Source: Scytonematopsis contorta HA4267-MV1
GTDB taxonomy: Bacteria > Cyanobacteriota > Cyanobacteriia > Cyanobacteriales > Nostocaceae
Assembly (NCBI GenBank): GCA_019359035.1
Contig: JAHHIC010000084.1
Coordinates: 62,001-126,000 of the forward strand
Direction: 5' to 3'
DNA: 64,000 nucleotides
The notes beneath the pieces were generated by a model. That model did no database searches. It was not told where the DNA came from and saw nothing but the letters and a program-made list of their open reading frames with translations. The position numbers were made by a program, and so were the translations under genes. Of the stretch, positions 18,018 to 27,203 are shown piece by piece (within the stretch, counting starts at the first letter, position 1; each line of letters begins with the position of its first letter).

Positions 18018-19862
18018 TTATTGACCTTCCCCACTACTCACAGGTGCAACAGCAGGTTCAGATAATGGCTTACTCTCAGGAGCAGCTTCAGGTTGTGGAG
18101 TCACAGCAGGAGAATGATTTTCTGGAGCAGGAGCAGAAGCTGGTTGTTGTCGTCGCAAACGATTTCGTAAGCGACGTTTTCTTGTTTGGCCTTCGTCAGG
18201 TTTGTTTTGCTCTGACTCTTGAGGTTTTACTCCAGTTGGCTCTTTTTCCGATGAAGTTTCCCTTTGTTGTTCTTCCCTTTGTTGAGTACGACGACGGGGT
18301 GTTGATTCCGGTGGAACATCAACAATATCTCGTCTTAAACGTCTAGGTTTAGGCGTTTCTTCAACAGTTGACACAGCTGAACTAGGAGCAGAGGGTTTGG
18401 GTTTTTTCTCTTCTTCTCTTTCTCTTTGTTGTCTTTGTTCTGTTTCCCTTTGCTCGGTTTCTCTTTGTCTCTGTTGTTCCTCTCTTTTTCTCTGACGTTC
18501 TCTAACTTCACGGTGACGTTGAGTTCCTTCGATTGCAAAGTTAGCCGAAACTTCTACCCCTTGTCTGCTACTACCAGGTTTTAATTTAAAATTTCTGGCT
18601 TGTTCTACTAGTGCTTGGTCTAGTTCTTCGTTACCACTAGAACGGCTTAACCGTACATTAGTAACTCTACCTTGCTCATCATAATCCACAGCCACCTTGG
18701 GATTACCTTCAACTCCTCTTCGTCTAGCTCTTTCTGGATATTTGATAGCACACTCAACACAATCTGCTGGGTTTAATCTAGAAGCAGTATTTCTTCTTGG
18801 TTCCGGAGTTGGTTGTGGTTCTGGAGTTGGAATAGGTTTAGGTTTAGGTGCAGTTGCTACTTGCGTACCAATTCCATTCCCAGTACCATTTCCTGCTCCA
18901 TTTCCGGAGCCGTAACCAATTCCATTTCCGCTACCGTTGCCTGCTCCATTTCCGGAACCGTTACCAACTCCATTTCCGCTACCATTGCCTGCTCCATTTC
19001 CTCTACCATTACCAATTCCTATTTTGCTTCCAGTTCCATTACTACCTGGTAAACCTCCAACAACACCTCCAACAACACCTCCAGCAACTCCTGCTGGTAC
19101 TCCTCCTACTACTCCCTCAGGTTTTGCAGAAGATGGCGTCCTATTATCAGTATTATTAGCTGTTGCGTTAGGTGAGGGTGACAAGGGAGTTTCTACTTTT
19201 CGGTTCGTTGCGACTCTTTGTTGACTAGCTTGGGGTGTTGCAGTTTCTTGTGGTGTTGGTTCCGGTGTTTTTTCTACAACAGGAGTTTCTTGTGGTTTCG
19301 GTTCTGGTGTTTTTTCTACAACAGGAGTTTCCTGCGGTTTCGGTTCCGGTGTTTTTTCTATAACAGGAGTTTCCTGCGGTTTCGGTTCAGGCTTATTTTC
19401 TGTAACGATTGTTTCTTCTGGCTTTGGTTCAGGTTTTGGTTCGCGTACTGTTTCTTTGATTTTTGGTTCCGTAACTATTTTTTGCACCGGAACTGTCGCA
19501 ACCGATATTGGTTGTACTTCAGTCACAGAAGGTGCTGTCGAAGTATTTATACTTGGAGGGGGAGCCGCTGCTGGGGGTGGTGGTGAGAAAGATAAATTTC
19601 CCGCACCACCTCCACCTCCACCGTTTGCGCTTTTTATAGGTTCCAGAGATTTTTTTACTTCTGGAGTCGGTGGTTCGACAATCGTAACTTCTATCGGTTC
19701 GTTATTCAGTTCCGCAATTGGTCTAAACAAAAGATTGCCAATTCCTAAAGTCAGTACCCCGATGTGTAATCCTAGCGAGCCAATCAGACTGTAGATTAAA
19801 AAAGACTTTAGAGCTTCGGCTTCTTTTTCTCGCCGTTCTACAGCAATACTAGAAAAGCTCAT
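18018..19862 (-). CDS. tonB: TonB-like energy transducer with long low-complexity regions and a C-terminal extension
   Basis: Predicted TonB of 614 residues, much longer than usual. A membrane anchor spans about residues 20-46. A Pro-rich periplasmic linker carries repeated 'PEPKPQETPVVEKT' units (about 150-215) followed by a Gly-Asn array built on GNGxGNG (about 275-335). The TonB C-terminal domain lies at about 357-448 (YPERARRRGVEG through VEVSANFAIEG). Unusually, about 166 more residues follow, rich in Arg, Gln and Glu and then Pro. ExbB and ExbD lie divergently upstream, the expected partners. It should carry proton-motive energy to outer-membrane receptors, none of which is encoded in the window. 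Confidence 0.85.
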   Translation of the reverse strand: MSFSSIAVERREKEAEALKSFLIYSLIGSLGLHIGVLTLGIGNLLFRPIAELNNEPIEVTIVEPPTPEVKKSLEPIKSANGGGGGGAGNLSFSPPPPAAAPPPSINTSTAPSVTEVQPISVATVPVQKIVTEPKIKETVREPKPEPKPEETIVTENKPEPKPQETPVIEKTPEPKPQETPVVEKTPEPKPQETPVVEKTPEPTPQETATPQASQQRVATNRKVETPLSPSPNATANNTDNRTPSSAKPEGVVGGVPAGVAGGVVGGVVGGLPGSNGTGSKIGIGNGRGNGAGNGSGNGVGNGSGNGAGNGSGNGIGYGSGNGAGNGTGNGIGTQVATAPKPKPIPTPEPQPTPEPRRNTASRLNPADCVECAIKYPERARRRGVEGNPKVAVDYDEQGRVTNVRLSRSSGNEELDQALVEQARNFKLKPGSSRQGVEVSANFAIEGTQRHREVRERQRKREEQQRQRETEQRETEQRQQREREEEKKPKPSAPSSAVSTVEETPKPRRLRRDIVDVPPESTPRRRTQQREEQQRETSSEKEPTGVKPQESEQNKPDEGQTRKRRLRNRLRRQQPASAPAPENHSPAVTPQPEAAPESKPLSEPAVAPVSSGEGQ

Positions 19863-20156
19863 TTTCTTACTTGTTGAATATAATTATTATTTATTATGAT
19901 ACTATTCGATTACAAATAAGGTATCAATAATGACTGCAAAAATCAAGACGATAAGTGTAGAGTTTATTTTAATTTAACTTAGCTTTAAAAAATTTAAATT
20001 TATCAGTAACATAACATACAGTATGACAGCCTGTCTGTTGACAAATAGAATTATTAGCACTATTGTTCTTTGTTGCGATAGCTACTTGTATCAAATGATA
20101 TAACTGCCGGGTGCTTGAAAATCTGAAATTATTGATATCTAGAGAGATAATAATAC

Positions 20157-20810
20157 ATGGGAATCAAAGAATTATTTGCTGCAGGTGGCGTAGTAATGTG
20201 GCCACTTTTCGGTTTTAGTATTGTTGGGTTTGCTTTGATTATCGAGCGCGTTGTTTTTTGGACAAAAATTAATCGTCGTCAAAGTCGCGTTATTCAAGAA
20301 GTATTAAAATTTTATCGCTTAAATAACGTACTCGGTGCTTTGGATAAATTACAAAAAAACGCAGATTTACCTATCGCACGAATTTTTCTTTCTGCTTTAT
20401 CACTCGATGAACCAACTCCTGAAGAATTTCGTTTGGCTTTAGAAAGTGAATCTCAAGCAGAAATCCCTCTTCTCAAACGTTTTAATACTCTTTTTGAAAC
20501 CATCATCAGTCTTGCACCCCTACTTGGTCTTTTGGGCACTGTTTTAGGTTTAATTGCTTCTTTCGCTTCCTTAAATATCGGTGATGTGGGAGGTTCAAGA
20601 GCCACTGGTGTGACATCTGGTATTAGTGAAGCGTTAGTTTCTACTGCAACTGGTTTAGTGGTCGCTATTTTTATTCTCTTGTTTGCTAATACTTTCCGAG
20701 GATTGTATACCCGTCAGATTGCTCTGATTCAAGAATATGGTGGGCAACTAGAGTTACTTTATCGTCATCGTTATGAAAAAGGAGGAAATACTTATGCGTC
20801 TTCAAGATGA
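20157..20810 (+). CDS. exbB: ExbB/TolQ-type proton channel protein
   Basis: Membrane protein of 217 residues in the MotA/TolQ/ExbB family. A first helix is near residues 13-33, and two more in the C-terminal half flank the conserved 'LLGLLGTVLGLIASF' region (about 120-140) and 'ISEALVSTATGLVVAIFILLF' (about 160-180). With ExbD it forms the proton-driven motor that powers TonB. The start has an AGAGAGAT stretch upstream. It begins the exbB-exbD-permease-ATPase run and is divergent from tonB across about 290 bp. The Ton rather than Tol assignment comes from the neighbouring tonB. Confidence 0.92.
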   Translation: MGIKELFAAGGVVMWPLFGFSIVGFALIIERVVFWTKINRRQSRVIQEVLKFYRLNNVLGALDKLQKNADLPIARIFLSALSLDEPTPEEFRLALESESQAEIPLLKRFNTLFETIISLAPLLGLLGTVLGLIASFASLNIGDVGGSRATGVTSGISEALVSTATGLVVAIFILLFANTFRGLYTRQIALIQEYGGQLELLYRHRYEKGGNTYASSR

Positions 20811-21192
20811 ACCTGAGGTTCCATTTCAAATCAATATCGTTCCTATGATAGATGTTGTATTTGCAATTCTGACATTTTTTATTATGTCTACGCTATTTCT
20901 TACTCGTAGCGAAGGTTTACCAGTAAATTTGCCAAAAGCTGCAACATCAAAAAGCGAGCGTCCAGCACAAGTAACAGTAACTATTGACCCTCAAGGAAAT
21001 TTGTCATTTAACAAAGAATCAATTCAACCAGAAGCGCTGGAAAATGCTATTCGTCAAAAATTGCAGCCAAATCAAGATTTATTAGTCGTAGTGAACGCTG
21101 ACGAAGCTACAAGTCACGGTAAAGTAGTGACTGTCATGGATACAGTGCGACGAATTCCAGGAGCAAAATTAGCAATTGCTACACAAAAGTAG
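20794..21192 (+). CDS. exbD: ExbD/TolR-type protein
   Basis: Protein of 132 residues with one N-terminal membrane helix (VVFAILTFFIMSTLFL) and a periplasmic domain. The conserved Asp in 'NIVPMIDVVFAILTFF' is the proton-carrying residue of the family. The start at 20794 is chosen because GGAGG at 20781-20785 has ideal spacing, whereas the earlier ATG at 20773 adds residues overlapping exbB. With this start the gene overlaps exbB by 17 bp. The TAG stop codon lies inside a GAGACGCGA palindrome (21189-21216). Confidence 0.92.
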   Translation: MRLQDEPEVPFQINIVPMIDVVFAILTFFIMSTLFLTRSEGLPVNLPKAATSKSERPAQVTVTIDPQGNLSFNKESIQPEALENAIRQKLQPNQDLLVVVNADEATSHGKVVTVMDTVRRIPGAKLAIATQK

Positions 21193-21216
21193 AGACGCGA
21201 TTAATCGCGTCTCTAC
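21189..21216. repeat. GAGACGCGA palindrome overlapping the exbD stop
   Basis: A perfect 28-bp palindrome with half-site GTAGAGACGCGATT. Its first bases supply the exbD TAG. It lies inside a same-strand gene run, so it may attenuate or process the transcript rather than end it. Same family as palindromes at 31341, 31387, 34883, 34976 and 60242. Confidence 0.8.
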
Positions 21217-21245
21217 TGGGTGGAAATTTTCAAGTAGTATGTAAT

Positions 21246-22283
21246 ATGAAATTAGCAAAGCGACGACGGAAAATGCCCGGTGATATTAGCAACGCTCCCG
21301 CAAAAGAAGCGCGAGTATTTGTAGCAACATTATTTCTTATTGTCGCTTTGGTTTTATCAGTGGGATTATCCCTGTCTTTTGGCGCAGTATCTATGAGTGC
21401 TACTCAATTGTGGCAAGCTATTTGGCGACAAGGTGAAGAAATATACCAAACCATTCTCTGGGATTTGCGACTTCCTCGAACTGTGGCAGCCATGCTAGTG
21501 GGTAGTGCTTTGGGAATGTCTGGGACGTTACTACAGGGTATGTTGCGAAATGGTCTTGCTGACCCATTTTTACTCGGTATTTCTGCGGGTGCTGGCTTAG
21601 TCGCAATTGCTCTGTTTAGCTTGGGAGCATTTTTAGCTTGGATACCTTTAGCAGCTTGGGTGGGTGGTGTCTTAACTACGATGATTGTCTATTTTTTAGC
21701 CAGAAGTGGTGATGGTATTTCAGTACAGAGATTAATTTTAGGTGGAGTTGCCATTAGTTCATTGTTCGGGTCGATTCAGTCTGTATTATTACTAATGACG
21801 GAAGACGGACGAGTACAAGCTGCACTTAACTGGTTAATAGGTAGTTTAAACGGACGGGGATGGGCTGAGATAACATCAGCAGGCTCTTATATTATTGTCG
21901 CTTTAGTGTTGGGATGTTTCCTCGCTCGTTCCGTCAACTTATTGAACTTAGGCGACGAATTAGCAGTCAGTCTCGGAGTTTCTCTAGTGCGATCGCGAAT
22001 TTTGATAGGGGGAGTTGCGACACTTTTAGCTGCTGGAGCAGTGAGTATTGGTGGGTTAATTGGATTTGTTGGTTTAATAGTTCCGCATGGTATACGCTTA
22101 CTGGTGGGAACAGATTATCGCGTACTATTACCCTTAAGCGCTCTAAGTGGAGCTTTGGTTATGACTGTAGCCGATTTACTTTCGCGCTTAGGTGCTATAG
22201 AACTTCCAGTTGGTTCAGTTACAGCTTTATTAGGTTCACCATTATTTATTTGGCTACTTTATCGACGCCAAAGTGGGGTTTAA
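21246..22283 (+). CDS. FecCD/BtuC-family ABC transporter permease
   Basis: Inner-membrane permease of 345 residues for siderophore-iron, haem or cobalamin import. Family hallmarks are visible: 'LRLPRTVAAMLVGSALGMSG', 'GLADPFLLGISAGAG', and 'GGLIGFVGLIVPH', the coupling-helix region near the C-terminus. About ten membrane helices are apparent. It lies 53 bp after exbD and 7 bp before its ATPase partner. No substrate-binding protein is encoded beside it. The nearby B12 riboswitch and TonB system make cobalamin or ferric siderophore likely substrates, but sequence alone does not choose. Confidence 0.9.
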   Translation: MKLAKRRRKMPGDISNAPAKEARVFVATLFLIVALVLSVGLSLSFGAVSMSATQLWQAIWRQGEEIYQTILWDLRLPRTVAAMLVGSALGMSGTLLQGMLRNGLADPFLLGISAGAGLVAIALFSLGAFLAWIPLAAWVGGVLTTMIVYFLARSGDGISVQRLILGGVAISSLFGSIQSVLLLMTEDGRVQAALNWLIGSLNGRGWAEITSAGSYIIVALVLGCFLARSVNLLNLGDELAVSLGVSLVRSRILIGGVATLLAAGAVSIGGLIGFVGLIVPHGIRLLVGTDYRVLLPLSALSGALVMTVADLLSRLGAIELPVGSVTALLGSPLFIWLLYRRQSGV

Positions 22284-22290
22284 TTAAAAA

Positions 22291-23073
22291 ATGCCAATTG
22301 AAACACAAAATCTAACTGGTGGATATACAAATAAAACAGTAGTCCAAGAAATTTATCTCTCGCTAAACGAGGGTGAATGGTTAAGTTTACTAGGTGCAAA
22401 TGGTTCCGGGAAGTCAACATTATTAAAATTGATGAGTCGGTTATTATTACCGCAAAGTGGAACCGTATTGCTAGACGGGAAAGCAATTCACACCCAACCA
22501 GCAGCAACTGTAGCCCAAAAACTAGCATTATTACCGCAACAGCAATTAGTTCCAACAGGTTTAACCGTAAGACAGTTAGTAGCTTTAGGAAGAACACCCC
22601 ATCAACCTTGGTGGCAATGGGAATTAAGCGCAGAAGATAGAGATAAAGTTGAAGAGGCTTTGCGTCTGACAATGATGGCAAATTTTCGCGACCGACCTGT
22701 AGAAGAACTTTCGGGAGGTGAACGACAACGTGCCTTTTTAGCTTTAGCGTTAGCTCAAAATCCTAAAGTTTTACTCTTAGATGAACCAACTACTTATTTA
22801 GATATTCGCTATCAATTAGAACTATTAGAATTACTCAAAAAATTAAATCAACAACAAGGCTTAACTATTATCACTGTTTTACACGAAATTAACTTAGCAG
22901 CAAGATATAGCTCCCGTATATCCTTATTAAATGAGGGAAGAATTTTTGCTTTAGGAGAGCCGAGAGAAGTATTAACACCAGCTAATTTAGCAGAAGTTTT
23001 GGGTGTAAAAGTTGCTGTACTGGAAACACCTGTAGGGTTACAAATTTGCCCTTTAGCTGCAATCCATGATTAA
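22291..23073 (+). CDS. FecE/BtuD-type ABC transporter ATPase
   Basis: ATPase of 260 residues that powers the adjacent FecCD-type permease. Walker A is GANGSGKST (residues 35-43), the signature LSGGERQRAF and Walker B VLLLDEPTTYLD, followed by the H-loop histidine in TVLHEINLA. The domain order is that of iron-siderophore and B12 importers. It begins 7 bp after the permease stop, which indicates one transcript. A TTGACGG heptamer array (23082-23110) begins just past its stop codon. Confidence 0.92.
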   Translation: MPIETQNLTGGYTNKTVVQEIYLSLNEGEWLSLLGANGSGKSTLLKLMSRLLLPQSGTVLLDGKAIHTQPAATVAQKLALLPQQQLVPTGLTVRQLVALGRTPHQPWWQWELSAEDRDKVEEALRLTMMANFRDRPVEELSGGERQRAFLALALAQNPKVLLLDEPTTYLDIRYQLELLELLKKLNQQQGLTIITVLHEINLAARYSSRISLLNEGRIFALGEPREVLTPANLAEVLGVKVAVLETPVGLQICPLAAIHD

Positions 23074-23081
23074 TTGTTCAT

Positions 23082-23110
23082 GGTTGACGGTTGACGGTTG
23101 ACAGTCAACA
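23082..23110. repeat. TTGACGG heptamer short tandem repeat
   Basis: Three tandem copies of a TTGACGG/TTGACAG heptamer ending in an inverted copy (GTCAACA). One of seven such arrays in this window. Confidence 0.8.
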
Positions 23111-23205
23111 TGCCAAACAATAAAGTATCTTTTAGTACTGAAGCTATAGTAATTTCTCTATAATATTGAGATATAAATAGAGACAGTGATACAAACTAGG
23201 GAAGA

Positions 23206-24165
23206 ATGAAGTTTAACTTTAAAATCACCAGAAGGGTAATAATTTCCGTACTACTGTTTTGTATTACGGTACTCACGTTTGCCGTAGGGACTCACTTTTT
23301 AAAACAAAAAGCTATTGTATCTAATTCTCAAACAGCTACCTCTAATCAGTATCCTACACCTAAGATGGTATTGGAAAAAAGTCAAGAGAATAACTTACAA
23401 CAAAGTTTAGAGGAGAAATTACAGCCACAACCACAAAAAAAACCAACCCCACAAGCTAAGATGAAACCCGAAATTTCTCTTCCTCCTGAAATTCCTCTTT
23501 CCAAAGAATTATCAACAGCTGACACACCTGCTCCACAACCAACACAAACACCAATTCAGACCCAAGCAAAAGCCCTATCTGCAAAGGCATTAGCAAATCA
23601 TCCAAGATACCTAATTGCTTGGGCAGACCCAACTAACTTTGGAGAACGATTTACCAATGACGTTAATGGTAAGCCCGTAAATAATCAGCCTATAATAGTA
23701 CTTCACGAAACTGCTGCAACAGCCTCTAGCGCTATTAATACATTTAGACAACCCAATACAGATGAAAATCTACAAGTCAGCTACCATACTTTAATTTCTT
23801 TGGACGGTACAGTTATTTACCTCGTACCACCCGAAAAGCGAGCTTTTGGTGCTGGTAACTCAGTTTTTCAGAGCGCTAACGGCATAGAAACCGTCAAAAC
23901 AAACCCAGCACTTCCTCCATCTGTAAACAACTTTGCTTATCATGTATCCTTGGAAACTCCTGCTGATGGTCAAGGAAATAAAAACCCAGAACATAGTGGT
24001 TACACCGAAGCTCAATACGAATCTCTCGCTTGGTTAGTTTCCCAAAGCAGTGTTCCCGATAACCGTATCACAACCCACCGAGCAGTAGACCGTTCTGGTC
24101 AGAGAGTTGACCCCAGAAGTTTTGATTTTGATAAGTTTTTAACTGTGCTTCATACATATCGTTAG
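23206..24165 (+). CDS. N-acetylmuramoyl-L-alanine amidase (Amidase_2 fold), membrane anchored
   Basis: Predicted peptidoglycan amidase of 319 residues. An N-terminal hydrophobic segment (about 10-30) acts as signal or anchor and is followed by a Pro/Gln-rich linker to about residue 125. The catalytic domain has the zinc-binding pattern IIVLHETAA, then SYHTLISLDG, AYHVSLETP and ITTHRAVDRSG near the end. The enzyme would cleave the lactyl-amide bond between glycan and peptide in the periplasm. Cell-wall recycling or filament septal remodelling are possible roles. It is preceded by the heptamer repeat and probably has its own promoter. Confidence 0.82.
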   Translation: MKFNFKITRRVIISVLLFCITVLTFAVGTHFLKQKAIVSNSQTATSNQYPTPKMVLEKSQENNLQQSLEEKLQPQPQKKPTPQAKMKPEISLPPEIPLSKELSTADTPAPQPTQTPIQTQAKALSAKALANHPRYLIAWADPTNFGERFTNDVNGKPVNNQPIIVLHETAATASSAINTFRQPNTDENLQVSYHTLISLDGTVIYLVPPEKRAFGAGNSVFQSANGIETVKTNPALPPSVNNFAYHVSLETPADGQGNKNPEHSGYTEAQYESLAWLVSQSSVPDNRITTHRAVDRSGQRVDPRSFDFDKFLTVLHTYR

Positions 24166-24516
24166 AACTGCAAATATTAGATATTAAAACATTTTCAAAA
24201 AATATATATAGAGATAAATAGAGACGGAATGGGGATGCTACATATTAGAGAGCAAATCCAAATATATTTGGTCTCTACATCCGCCAATAAAATTTTGTAG
24301 CCAAAGTATTTGCAAAAAATCAATATAAGCTATAAAGTCTTTACTGTTGAGTTACAAAACTTATCATAATGATTGAAAATACAATAAGTAAAAATACTTT
24401 AATGATGCAAATTGTACTGATTAAAATTTAGCGGTAAGATAATAGATGTTCAAATAAGTTTACAATAAATAGATAGTTTAGTACTTAAGTATTTACTAAT
24501 AAAAGAAAAAATAGCC
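24166..24516. other. Intergenic region, no gene supported
   Basis: About 350 bp of AT-rich DNA. A region from 24218 to 24280 holds separated AGAGAC/GTCTCT half-sites (GATAGAGACGG and GGTCTCTACATCC), perhaps a decayed copy of the GAGAC palindrome family. Nothing else is evident. Confidence 0.35.
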
Positions 24517-24945
24517 ATGATTGTAGATATTGCCAAAAAAACTCCCTTTATTTCTCTAGCCTTACTTTGGCTAGCTTACGCTTTCTTGGGTTGGTATCTT
24601 TCTGCTCACCACGTTATTTGGTTAGTAGGAGCTTTTATCGTTCTGGTTGCTTTTGCGATAGCTAGTAAAAGTATCATTTGGTTAGAGAGTTTAGTTAAAT
24701 TTGGTTCCCAAACCTTAGTCGTAGTTTTAGCACTGAGCGCATCCATTGCTTTAGTAGCAACTTGGTCACTACTGTTCAGTCTTCTGCTAGTACCTTTGGC
24801 CACAACAATTTTAGCTAATATAGAAATGGGCTTAGCTGGTTTTAGTGACCTAAATAAATTTTTAACTTTAACAATAATTGCAGCTTTTGGTTTAGCAATT
24901 GGAGAAATGATAGACATTGCATTTATACCAAGCTTAAGATTTTAA
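24517..24945 (+). CDS. Small integral membrane protein, unknown function
   Basis: Protein of 142 residues that is almost entirely hydrophobic, with four probable membrane helices (about 10-30, 33-52, 68-92 and 112-135). It begins with ATG after an A-rich stretch. No enzymatic motif is visible and I do not recognise a named family. The even composition and intact frame support a real gene. Neighbours give no clue: an amidase upstream and convergent uncharacterised genes downstream. Confidence 0.6.
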   Translation: MIVDIAKKTPFISLALLWLAYAFLGWYLSAHHVIWLVGAFIVLVAFAIASKSIIWLESLVKFGSQTLVVVLALSASIALVATWSLLFSLLLVPLATTILANIEMGLAGFSDLNKFLTLTIIAAFGLAIGEMIDIAFIPSLRF

Positions 24946-24957
24946 TTTTTCTTAAAC

Positions 24958-25026
24958 GTAGGATGGGTTAGGCGCACAATAATTCATGATTTTATGCGAT
25001 AAAAATAATGCGCCTAACCCATCATT
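24958..25026. repeat. Inverted repeat, GGTTAGGCGCA type, between convergent genes
   Basis: GTAGGATGGGTTAGGCGCA near 24958 is matched by TGCGCCTAACCCATCAT near 25008. The stem of about 16 bp encloses an AT-rich loop. It lies between convergent genes and could end transcription from both sides. Confidence 0.7.
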
Positions 25027-25071
25027 ATCTCGTACTTAACTAAAAATCCAGTATTTTTACTTAAACTTCCC

Positions 25072-25737
25072 TTAATAAGGTGGTTGATACGTCCACCAAG
25101 TAGGGTCAGAAGGTCCCCATCCCTTTTGTCCCTTCGCTACATTTATAGGATTTCTAATTAACGGCTTAGTTGGGGTTTTAGTTGGGGCTTTAGTTAGGGC
25201 TTTAGCTGAGGCTTTAGTTGGGAGTTTAGATTTTACAGGTTTTGCATCAAAAAGCAAAGCATTGCTCCTAGCTAGTTCTACCCTTCTCACAATTGCACTA
25301 ATTAATTCGACTTTTCCCATTTGTTTGTAGGCACTAACAGGATTCCTATAATCGGGATAAAACCAATACAAATCATCAATATGCAAACATTTGCTTTGTT
25401 TATTTTCATCCCAATCAAAAATCGCTTGGAGAGGCATTAAGAGCCTGTCATAGTCTAAGCATATTTTCGGGTAAGGGTAGTATCGACAAATATTATTAGG
25501 TGATTTAATCGCTAGCGCATTACCGTGACTTAATGCAGAAACTTGATTACTTGTGTCACTCCAATAAGCGGTGACACCATAAGCAATAAATACTTTAAAC
25601 TTTGGGTGCTGAATTTGCCAATTTTTGATGGTTGTATTAAACAAACCACTGTTTTTTTCAAACCAAATAACTGTACCAAAATTTGGATGTGCAAGTTGAG
25701 AGTCACGCAATGACGATGCTAAGATTTTTCTTCCCAT
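25072..25737 (-). CDS. Uncharacterised protein with Lys-Thr-Pro repeat
   Basis: Protein of 221 residues from the preferred start at 25737 (MGRKILASSLRD); an ATG at 25779 would add 14 atypical residues. The first 160 residues look globular, with many aromatic residues (for example YWSDTSNQ, CLHIDDLYWFYPDY). A stretch near residues 167-193 repeats an imperfect 'ALTKAPTK' unit, encoded by related GGGGCTTTAGTT sequences. It ends with a Trp-rich GWGPSDPTWWTYQPPY. I do not recognise the family. Confidence 0.55.
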   Translation of the reverse strand: MGRKILASSLRDSQLAHPNFGTVIWFEKNSGLFNTTIKNWQIQHPKFKVFIAYGVTAYWSDTSNQVSALSHGNALAIKSPNNICRYYPYPKICLDYDRLLMPLQAIFDWDENKQSKCLHIDDLYWFYPDYRNPVSAYKQMGKVELISAIVRRVELARSNALLFDAKPVKSKLPTKASAKALTKAPTKTPTKPLIRNPINVAKGQKGWGPSDPTWWTYQPPY

Positions 25738-25898
25738 GATGTAGATTCTGTAGGTAGACCAGCAACCATGTGAAAACATATCATTTATTAAAAAAGAATT
25801 AAACTTACATTATTGCCTTGACTTTTACAACATATTTATGCATCATCTATCATCTAGTGCAGTTTCTTGATTTAAACCTCCCTGCTGAAAAATACACC

Positions 25899-27203
25899 TT
25901 AATTAAAAAGGTTTAGCTCTGTCACAAAAACTGATTTTGAAGGAGCTGGATTATTACCAATATGGCTATTATTGAAAAAACCTACAGATGACAATAATAT
26001 TTCTATCTGTTGTGTTTTATTTTTATCTTCCAGCGTTTGTGTTACGAATTGACAGGCTTCCTTTAAAATTTTAATATTGTTGCTTGTTGTTTTATGTTGT
26101 GACATTCTGATGTTACGTTCCACCTCAGCAAATCCTGACAGAGACTCTACCTTTTTTTCTAATTTGGACAACCTATCTTTTCGAGATTTAGATAGTATAT
26201 TAATTTCATCTTGATACTTTTTCAAAAGTTTGTTTAAATGCGATTTTTCCGATTCTGTTTTATTTAAGCTGTGAATATCTATAATTGAGTCAGATATTGA
26301 TTCTTGTCCTTGTTCGATAGCAAGCGTTGGTTCAACCTTATCAACTGGTATATTGTCTAATTTATTAATTTTATTTTGTAAGTTAGTAAATTCATTTTTA
26401 ATTACCGATAGTTTTTCATCATTTTTTTTATCTTGATTCTCACAGACTGATTCAATATTACTTATTTTTTTAGTTATGGCTTCTATCTTAATTGATTCTA
26501 GTTCATGTAATTGTTGATTAATATTCTGTATACTTTTGGTAAACAGTTCAATTTGTTTAGACAGATTTTCTTCTAAATGAGAATTAGGGGTTGTGTTCTT
26601 TTTTTGATTTAATTTATCTTGATTTAATTTATCTTGTAAAGCTTTTCCTAGCTGTGTTAAACTAGTCTTGCCATTAATTGTATCCATTACTAATTTGCTT
26701 TCGTGAACTGCGGAGTCACAATCTTCAACTTTGAATTTATCTGGAATTAAATATTCTGGTGGAATATCTTGACATCCTTTTGAAGCCAACCATTCTCTTG
26801 CGTATTGACACACTACCTTTGCTTCTTCACCAATATCTAAACCCTTTTTGTGCAATCTTAATAGTATAGATTGTAAGTGACGGACAAGCCCACCTTCTTC
26901 CTTGAGTTTAGACTCAGATACTTCCTGGGAATTTCGTACCGACATCATTGTTAATAAATATGAAGAATTCTGCCATTCGTGCAACATAGCTAATTCGCAA
27001 TCAGCTAAAATAGCAGCTTCTTTTTGTCCCGTCCTCTCTAAAATTTTGATTTTCGCAGAACACGATAATATCCTTTCTGCACATTCCGAAAGACTAGCTG
27101 GATAATCAAATGATATTAGACGGTCGCAAATTCTAAACTTAGGCATAATTGGAATATTCTCAATATCTAAGTGATTTTCGTATTTTAGCTGATGTGGTAA
27201 CAA
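25899..27203 (-). CDS. Coiled-coil protein of unknown function
   Basis: Protein of up to 434 residues. The first 170 residues are probably globular and helical (including 'AAILADCELAMLHEW'). Residues about 200-390 are rich in Lys, Glu, Asn and Ile with heptad-like spacing and should form coiled coils. A tandem DKLNQDKLNQ shows a recent 15-bp duplication (near 26610-26640). A methionine at residue 20 (MPKFRICDR, position 27146) may be the real start, because it precedes the first conserved-looking segment. No signal peptide or membrane helix is seen. Family not recognised; a role in scaffolding is only a guess. Confidence 0.55.
   Translation of the reverse strand: MLPHQLKYENHLDIENIPIMPKFRICDRLISFDYPASLSECAERILSCSAKIKILERTGQKEAAILADCELAMLHEWQNSSYLLTMMSVRNSQEVSESKLKEEGGLVRHLQSILLRLHKKGLDIGEEAKVVCQYAREWLASKGCQDIPPEYLIPDKFKVEDCDSAVHESKLVMDTINGKTSLTQLGKALQDKLNQDKLNQKKNTTPNSHLEENLSKQIELFTKSIQNINQQLHELESIKIEAITKKISNIESVCENQDKKNDEKLSVIKNEFTNLQNKINKLDNIPVDKVEPTLAIEQGQESISDSIIDIHSLNKTESEKSHLNKLLKKYQDEINILSKSRKDRLSKLEKKVESLSGFAEVERNIRMSQHKTTSNNIKILKEACQFVTQTLEDKNKTQQIEILLSSVGFFNNSHIGNNPAPSKSVFVTELNLFN

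Noticed and set aside
18697-19586. Several plus-strand open frames rich in Phe/Pro/Leu opposite tonB
   Set aside because: They are mirror frames of the low-complexity Gly-Asn and Pro-Glu repeats of tonB.
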